Shown here piece after piece: positions 59,261 to 64,000 of a stretch of 64,000 bases of DNA. Position numbers and translations under genes: made by a program. A model generated the notes under the pieces. That model saw only the letters and a list, made by a program, of their open reading frames with translations, had not been told where the DNA came from and searched no databases. The DNA comes from Halorussus ruber (GTDB lineage: Archaea > Halobacteriota > Halobacteria > Halobacteriales > Haladaptataceae). The DNA lies in NCBI RefSeq assembly GCF_004765785.1, contig NZ_SBIT01000006.1:326211-390210 (forward strand), written 5' to 3'. Each line of letters starts with the position of its first letter. Positions within the stretch are counted from its first letter, which is position 1.

Positions 59261-59266
59261 GGAAAC

Positions 59267-59788
59267 CTACTCGCCGTCTCGTCGCCGCATCTCCGAGAAC
59301 GGCAGACCGAGGAGTCCCGCGACCAGCGCCCCGCCGACCCCGAGCGTGAGGAGTTCGTCGGTCGCCATCCCGGAGTCGCCGGACGCGGACGCCGACTCCG
59401 CCTCGGTCGCACCTTCCGTTCCGACCGCGACAGCGCCCTTCATGCCCATCCCTTGTGGGGCGAGCAGGCGTACTTGAACACGCCCTCCTCGAAGGTGTGA
59501 GAACTGGTGGCCCTCCTCGCCGACCATCTCGGACTCGAACGCGCCGCTCTCGCTCACGACGTTGTGGCTCCCGCCCTTGCCGTTCCACTTCCAGACGACG
59601 TTCGTGCCGGGGTCCACCCGGACCGCGGCCGGACCGAACGCGAAGTTACCGTTGTCGCCCTTCGCACCGACCTCGACCGCGACTTTCGATTTGCCGGTCG
59701 TATCGACCACGCCGTCGTAGTTCGAGACGTTCTCGAACCACCTTCGTCGGTCCGACGCGCCACCGGTATCGGAGGTCTCCGCGTTCAT
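59267..59788 (-). CDS. Halocyanin domain protein with two compensating indels (Cu site lost)
   Basis: This 173-residue protein begins WFENVSNYDGVVDTTGKSKV-like and contains VDPGTNVVWKWNGKGGSHNV, where the His is a copper ligand of halocyanin (blue copper electron carrier). After EEGHQFSH the frame reads LRGGRVQVRLLAPQG, unlike any halocyanin. Reading the alternative frame between 59453 and 59499 restores HTFEEGVFKYACSPHKG, with the Cys and second His ligand. So two bases seem missing at about 59500 and one at about 59450, and downstream GMGMKGAVAVG is back in frame. The C-terminus has a membrane helix and no N-terminal signal is seen. Either a sequencing fault or an inactive protein. Confidence 0.75.
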   Translation of the reverse strand: MNAETSDTGGASDRRRWFENVSNYDGVVDTTGKSKVAVEVGAKGDNGNFAFGPAAVRVDPGTNVVWKWNGKGGSHNVVSESGAFESEMVGEEGHQFSHLRGGRVQVRLLAPQGMGMKGAVAVGTEGATEAESASASGDSGMATDELLTLGVGGALVAGLLGLPFSEMRRRDGE

Positions 59789-59887
59789 ACTTGCAGGTTC
59801 CGCGGAAGGAGCGATAGAAACCCTCTCCGGTTCCCGGTCGGTGACAACCCGGCAGAACGTGTTCGGTGGTCGGGTCTCGGACCGGCC

Positions 59888-61474
59888 TCAGTCGAGGACG
59901 ACTTCGACCAGCGACAGCTCGTCGCTCGGGACTGCCTCCGTGAGCGCGTCTTCGAGTTCGTCCCAGCTCTCGGGCCGGTAGGCCTCGATGCCGAAGCTCT
60001 CGGCGAAGGTCTGGAAGTCGGGATTCTGGAGTTCGGTGCCGAAGTGTTCGCCGCGGTGTTCGACCTGCTCCTCGGTGATGAGACCGTACTCGTCGTCGCG
60101 GAACAGCAGGATGGTGTACTCCCGGCCCATCCGGGTCGCGGTCTCGATTTCCGCGGCGTTCATCATGAACCCGCCGTCGCCCGTCGCGGCGACGACGTTC
60201 GCGTCGGTTGCGAGGTCGGCCGCGAGGCCGCCGGGGACCGAGATGCCCATCGAGGCCAGCCCGTTCGAGATGATGCAGGTGTTGGGTTCGTAGGTCACGA
60301 AGTTCTGAGCGATGGCCATCTTGTGGCTCCCGACGTCCGAGAGGAGGACGTCCTCGGCGTCCATCGCGTCTCGGAGGTACGGCAGGACCGCCTTGACGGT
60401 GAAGGCGTCGCCCTCGTCGGGTTCCGGGGACACGTCGGCGAGGATGTGTTCTCTGAGGTCGTCGTACCACCCGCGTTCGAACTCGGCGTCGATTTCCTCA
60501 CAGCAGGCGTCGAGTTCGCGGACGGCCGCCGCGATGTCCGAGACGACTTCCACGTCCGGGTTGTAGTGTTCGTAGACCTCGGCGGGTTCGCTGTCCACGT
60601 GGACGATGGTGGTGTCCTTCTCGGGGTTCCAGTCGGCGGGGTCGTGTTCGGCGATGTCGTAGCCGACCGTTATCACGAGGTCCGACGACTCGATGGCGTC
60701 GGAGGCCTCCTCGTGTTCGCCCGAGTCGAGCGTGAGCAGGGAGTGTTCGTCGTCGTCCGAGACCGCGCCCTTGCCCATGTAGGTCGCCGCGACCGGGAGG
60801 TCGTAGCTCTCGACGAACGCCCGGAGGTCGTCGCTGGCGTCGGTCCGGACCGCGCCGTTGCCCGCGATGACGATGGGTCGCTCGGCGTCGGCCAGCAACT
60901 CGCGTACCTTGTCGATGGATGGCACGTCGGGTTCGGGCCGCCGGACGCGCTGGCGGGGTTCCATCGGTTCCACGTCGCAGTCCTCGTCGGCCACGTCCTC
61001 GGGGAGTTCGAGGTGGGTCGCGCCGGGCTTCTCGTACTCGGCGGTCTTGAACGCTTTCCGGACCGACTCGTGGACGATGCCGGGGTCGGAAATCTGGGCG
61101 TTCCACTTCGTCACCGGCGCGAACATCTCCACCACGTCGAGTTTCTGGTGGCTCTCGACGTGGAGGCTTTCGAGGCCGCCCTGCCCGGTGATGGCCACGA
61201 GCGGGGCTTTGTCGAGGTTGGCGTCGGCGACCCCCGTCAGCAGGTTGGTCGCGCCCGGCCCGAGCGTCGAGAGACACACCCCCGCGTCGCCGGTCAGTCG
61301 GCCGTACACGTCGGCCATGAAGGCCGCGCCCTGCTCGTGACGCACCGGGACGAAGGTGACGTCCGAGTCCCGGAGCGCGAACATGGTGGCTTCGTTCTCC
61401 TCGCCCGGAAGCCCGAAGACGTGTTCGACGCCTTCCTGTTCGAGTCCGGCCACGAGGACCGCTGCGGTGTTCAT
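59888..61474 (-). CDS. Thiamine pyrophosphate-dependent enzyme, acetolactate synthase type
   Basis: This 528-residue enzyme has the three-domain TPP layout: HVFGLPGEENEATMFALRDS with the catalytic Glu47 in VRHEQGAAFMADVYGR, a central domain (ERPIVIAGNGAVRTDASDDL) and the TPP-binding GDGGFMMNAAEIETA. It resembles catabolic acetolactate synthase (AlsS-like) more than anabolic IlvB, because no small-subunit gene follows and it is short; related oxalyl-CoA decarboxylase or glyoxylate carboligase activities cannot be excluded. It starts at 61474 with MNTAAVLVAGLEQEGV. It lies 99 bases before the halocyanin gene on the same strand. Confidence 0.85.
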   Translation of the reverse strand: MNTAAVLVAGLEQEGVEHVFGLPGEENEATMFALRDSDVTFVPVRHEQGAAFMADVYGRLTGDAGVCLSTLGPGATNLLTGVADANLDKAPLVAITGQGGLESLHVESHQKLDVVEMFAPVTKWNAQISDPGIVHESVRKAFKTAEYEKPGATHLELPEDVADEDCDVEPMEPRQRVRRPEPDVPSIDKVRELLADAERPIVIAGNGAVRTDASDDLRAFVESYDLPVAATYMGKGAVSDDDEHSLLTLDSGEHEEASDAIESSDLVITVGYDIAEHDPADWNPEKDTTIVHVDSEPAEVYEHYNPDVEVVSDIAAAVRELDACCEEIDAEFERGWYDDLREHILADVSPEPDEGDAFTVKAVLPYLRDAMDAEDVLLSDVGSHKMAIAQNFVTYEPNTCIISNGLASMGISVPGGLAADLATDANVVAATGDGGFMMNAAEIETATRMGREYTILLFRDDEYGLITEEQVEHRGEHFGTELQNPDFQTFAESFGIEAYRPESWDELEDALTEAVPSDELSLVEVVLD

Positions 61475-61609
61475 GGAACCCGAGTACGGTTTCGCGCCTC
61501 AAAGGTTCCATTGCCGAATCGGTGGTCCGGGAGCGTCCGACGCCGACCCCAGCGAATCGAGGGAGACTCACGTCAACTTTCAAGCCATTCGGCTACGATA
61601 CCAGAACCG

Positions 61610-62236
61610 ATGGGACTCATCCAGCGACTGCTCGGCGACGGCGACGAGGAGGAACAGCGAATCGAAGACGCCCGCGAGAGCGCCGACGACGCGCTCCGGA
61701 ATAGCGCCGACCCGGACGCCCACGGAATCGAAGACGCCGCCGTGACCGGCGTCGCGGTGGTCAACGAGGGACCCGACGAGGAGCCCGTCACGGTCCCCAT
61801 CGCGCGGTTCTCGCTCGGCGAGGACGTGGAAGACCCCGACTACGACACGGTCTGGGAGCTGGTCGGCGAGGCGCTCCGCGCCCTCGAACCGGCCTTCGAG
61901 GACGTCTTCGTCCGCCACTTCGACGTGCAGTTCACGTTCGACGGCGACGAGTTATTCGAGGCCGAGGAGTGTCGCCGAGTCGCGGTCACGACCGACCTCG
62001 CAAATCGGTTCGTCTCGGACCCCGGATTCGGCGTACAGGCGCTCCGCGAGGCGATGACGGACGGCCACGACATCGACGACGAGGTCGCGCCGGTCGCGTG
62101 GGGCGAGTGCAAGGACTACAGCCAGAACTCCGGGATGGCCGTGGTCGCGGGCGGCGGTGCGGCTGGTGCCAGCGCGGCGGCCTGTGCCGGTGCGGGCAGT
62201 GGGGCGGCCGGGTGCGGCGGTGCTGGCGGGGTCTGA
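61610..62236 (+). CDS. Hypothetical protein with Gly/Ala/Cys-rich C-terminal tail
   Basis: This 208-residue protein begins MGLIQRLLGDGDEEEQRIED, has an acidic helical first part, a folded region (VWELVGEALRALEPAFEDVF) and the segment VAWGECKDYSQNSGMAVVAG, then ends in a Gly/Ala-rich tail with two cysteines (ACAGAGSGAAGCGGAGGV). No signal peptide. The tail is unusual for halophile proteins and could be a modified or membrane-associating peptide. No family recognised. It is divergent from the TPP enzyme gene and convergent with hflX (15-base gap). Confidence 0.7.
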   Translation: MGLIQRLLGDGDEEEQRIEDARESADDALRNSADPDAHGIEDAAVTGVAVVNEGPDEEPVTVPIARFSLGEDVEDPDYDTVWELVGEALRALEPAFEDVFVRHFDVQFTFDGDELFEAEECRRVAVTTDLANRFVSDPGFGVQALREAMTDGHDIDDEVAPVAWGECKDYSQNSGMAVVAGGGAAGASAAACAGAGSGAAGCGGAGGV

Positions 62237-62251
62237 CCCGACGGTACACCG

Positions 62252-63607
62252 TCAGGCTTCGACTTCGAAACCGTCGGCCTTCGCCCGCGCTTTCTCGACT
62301 ATCGACTCCTTGGCCTCGAACTCGACGCGCACCTCGTCGTCGCGGTACGCCACCTCCGAGACCGACGCCCGGTCGTAGAGCCACGAGACCAGACTCATCG
62401 CCGCGTCGTCGTTCGGAAGCACGAGTTCGGCCTCGCGGCGGTCGGCCAGCGCGTCGCCGATTCGCTCGCGGAGCGTGTCCAGATTTCGCCCCTCGGTCGC
62501 GCTGACCGGTACGGGGTTGGCCGAGCATTCCACGTCGGCGTTCCCCGCGACTTTCCGGACAACCGCCTCGCGCTCGCCCAGTTCCGACTCCGAGAGGAGG
62601 TCTGCCTTGTTCAGGACCGGAATCACCTCGCCCTCGGCGTCGTCCAGCAGGTCGAAGCCGGTTTTCAGTTTCTCGCGCAACGCCGCGGGCGAGTCGCTGG
62701 CGTCGGCGACCAGCGTCGCGCAGTCGGCCGTCTCGGTCGCCGAGAGCGTGCCGTGGAAGTCGGCCACGAGGTCGTGGGGTAGGTCGCTCACGAACCCCAC
62801 GGTGTCGGTCACGAGCGTCCGTCTGCCGTCGATTGTCGCCCGGCGCGTGGTGGTGTCGAGGGTCTCGAACAGGCGGTCCTCGATTTCGGCCGTCGCGTCG
62901 AGGTCCGCGTGGTCGGCCCCGCTGGCCTCGAAATCGAGGTCGTCGGCGAGGCGGTGCAGGAGCGTCGATTTCCCGGCGTTGGTGTAGCCCGCCAGCGCGA
63001 CGAACTCGAAGCCCTCCTCGCGCCGTCGCTCCCTGCGGGCCTCGGCGTCGTCGCCGAGGTCCGCGAGTTTCCGGTCCAGCTCGTCGATGCGGTCCAACAC
63101 GTCGTAGTACCGCGTGCCGGACTCGGTGAACTTGTTCATCGACTGCTCGTCGGTGTTCTCCCGAATCCGGGGCAGGTTCCACGCCAGTTTGGTGCGCTCT
63201 ACCTGTAGCGCGGCGCGCTTGCTTCCGGCTTGGGCCTCGAAGATGTCGAGGACGAGGCGGTGTCGGTCCACGATTTCGGTTCCGTCGGGACAGAGTGCGG
63301 CGAGTTCGACGGTCTGAGTCGGCGTGAGGAGGTTGTCGAACACCACCCGGCCCGCACCGGTCTCCTCGACCGTCCGGGCCAACTCCTCGGCCTTGCCGCG
63401 ACCGAACTGGAGCGAGGAGTCCTCCGGCCGGGTTTGGGTCACTTCGGCGACGACTTCGTGGCCCGCGGCCTCGGCCAATCGGCGTATCTCCTCGGTGTCG
63501 GGTGTGGTCTCGGCGTCGGGGGTCGTCTCGGCGTCTGGAGCGCCGTCGTCCGCGCGCTTGGCGATGACTACGTCTCGGGACTGCGTGTTTGCGTGTCGGG
63601 ATTGCAT
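62252..63607 (-). CDS. hflX: GTPase HflX
   Basis: This 451-residue GTPase binds ribosomes and can split stalled or stressed subunits. Evidence: the N-terminal HflX domain ends with AAGHEVVAEVTQTRPEDSS, a coiled-coil linker follows, and the G domain has G1 GYTNAGKST at residues 207-215, G3 DTVGFVSDLPHDLV and G4 NKAD. Archaeal HflX is common in haloarchaea. The N-terminal 40 residues contain a short direct repeat (DAETTP twice) and are acidic. Starting at 63607 the protein opens MQSRHANTQSRDVVIAKRAD. Confidence 0.93.
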   Translation of the reverse strand: MQSRHANTQSRDVVIAKRADDGAPDAETTPDAETTPDTEEIRRLAEAAGHEVVAEVTQTRPEDSSLQFGRGKAEELARTVEETGAGRVVFDNLLTPTQTVELAALCPDGTEIVDRHRLVLDIFEAQAGSKRAALQVERTKLAWNLPRIRENTDEQSMNKFTESGTRYYDVLDRIDELDRKLADLGDDAEARRERRREEGFEFVALAGYTNAGKSTLLHRLADDLDFEASGADHADLDATAEIEDRLFETLDTTTRRATIDGRRTLVTDTVGFVSDLPHDLVADFHGTLSATETADCATLVADASDSPAALREKLKTGFDLLDDAEGEVIPVLNKADLLSESELGEREAVVRKVAGNADVECSANPVPVSATEGRNLDTLRERIGDALADRREAELVLPNDDAAMSLVSWLYDRASVSEVAYRDDEVRVEFEAKESIVEKARAKADGFEVEA

Positions 63608-63889
63608 TGGATGGATTCGATGGTGGGCGATTGCTCGGCGCTACCTCGACTGGTTCTGCGCTGAACCGACGAAATCGCAGGCCCGAACCGGACGCCGCCC
63701 TGCGCGCGACGACGACTACACGAACCGCACGACGCTCGCACTGCCCGACTACCGAGAATCGACAGTCGTCGTGGCCGCGGACGCTGGTCCGGTCACCGAC
63801 GGAGGAGAGAGAGCTTCATTCGACGTGAAACTGAATTGTTCGGTATCTGTAATAAAAGTTGGGTGGGTATGTGACATCGTGTTTAGTTA

Positions 63890-64000
63890 GTGGAATTGTG
63901 CCAGACGGCGAACGCTTGCAACCATGTTTCAGCAGTTGCTGGTTCGACATGGCTAAAACAGTTACTGAACGATGAGGTTCGTCGTTTTACCTCGCGGAAG
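63890..64000 (+). CDS. Start of an unidentified gene, cut by the right edge
   Basis: A GTG at 63890 opens a frame that stays open to the last base (37 residues: begins MELCQTANACNHVSAVAGST, ends RRFTSRK). A TATA-like AATAAAAG lies about 35 bases upstream (63851-63858). The AC-N-x-S pattern vaguely resembles the N-terminus of IS605-type TnpB proteins, but this is too short to decide. It may also be chance. Confidence 0.25.
   Translation, partial: MELCQTANACNHVSAVAGSTWLKQLLNDEVRRFTSRK

Noticed and set aside
59507..61609. Upstream part of a long frame leading into the gene at 61610
   Set aside because: It is antisense to the TPP enzyme and halocyanin genes and carries no family features; only the part from 61610 has its own start and coding bias.

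Overview
This window is a 64 kb piece of a haloarchaeal chromosome (class Halobacteria). The evidence is high GC, strong GC3 codon bias, Asp/Glu-rich proteins, Tat rather than Sec signal peptides, a PGF-CTERM surface protein, a CetZ tubulin-like gene, HalOD1, DUF7344-like and halocyanin domains, and many promoters whose TATA-like box lies 25-31 bases before the start codon, as expected for leaderless mRNAs. The genus cannot be fixed from the sequence. I found no rRNA, tRNA, CRISPR array or complete insertion sequence.

Layout. 1-7422: a livKHMGF-type ABC importer (livK cut by the left edge), followed by an aldehyde dehydrogenase and an extended short-chain reductase. 7571-10330: an accessory block with a 681-residue Tat-exported precursor ending in a halocin C8-like Cys-rich domain, flanked by two tiny membrane proteins and a gene remnant. 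10369-16854: tryptophanase with a palindrome far upstream, DUF7344-like and HalOD1 regulators, a large membrane protein, an RNA-ligase-partner PIN protein and a Gfo/Idh/MocA oxidoreductase. 16861-22377: mostly minus-strand glycosylation genes (type I phosphodiesterase, GT2, GT4, DUF354 protein). 22635-32763: a PadR regulator, bactofilin-like and TraB-RDD membrane proteins, aldo-keto reductase, MBL-fold hydrolase, a ComA-like protein, a CGCGG-type putative RiPP precursor, and two AT-rich orphan genes. 32800-46545: MmgE/PrpD, DUF3179, a zinc-HTH regulator, a PGF-CTERM surface glycoprotein, a K+ channel with two RCK modules, thiC, a second Tat-exported Cys-rich protein, small regulators, creatininase-like hydrolase, an AT-rich coiled-coil orphan and an SDR. 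46654-64000: O-methyltransferase, DUF7282-like protein, GNAT, a carbamoylase-like amidohydrolase, a proteasome-beta-like protein lacking catalytic residues, an Rdx protein, cetZ, a GT39-like membrane protein, an orphan MacB-type permease, a truncated PQQ lipoprotein, a second aldehyde dehydrogenase, a frame-damaged halocyanin, a TPP enzyme of the acetolactate synthase type, and hflX.

Most of the window is housekeeping and metabolic sequence. The most distinctive parts are the halocin C8-like locus, the orphan CGCGG precursor, the exported six-cysteine protein, the inactive-looking proteasome homolog, the halocyanin with two compensating indels, and multi-hairpin elements near 50.1 kb and 57.6 kb. 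All functional statements rest on reading the translated sequences and on remembered family features; no database search was run.
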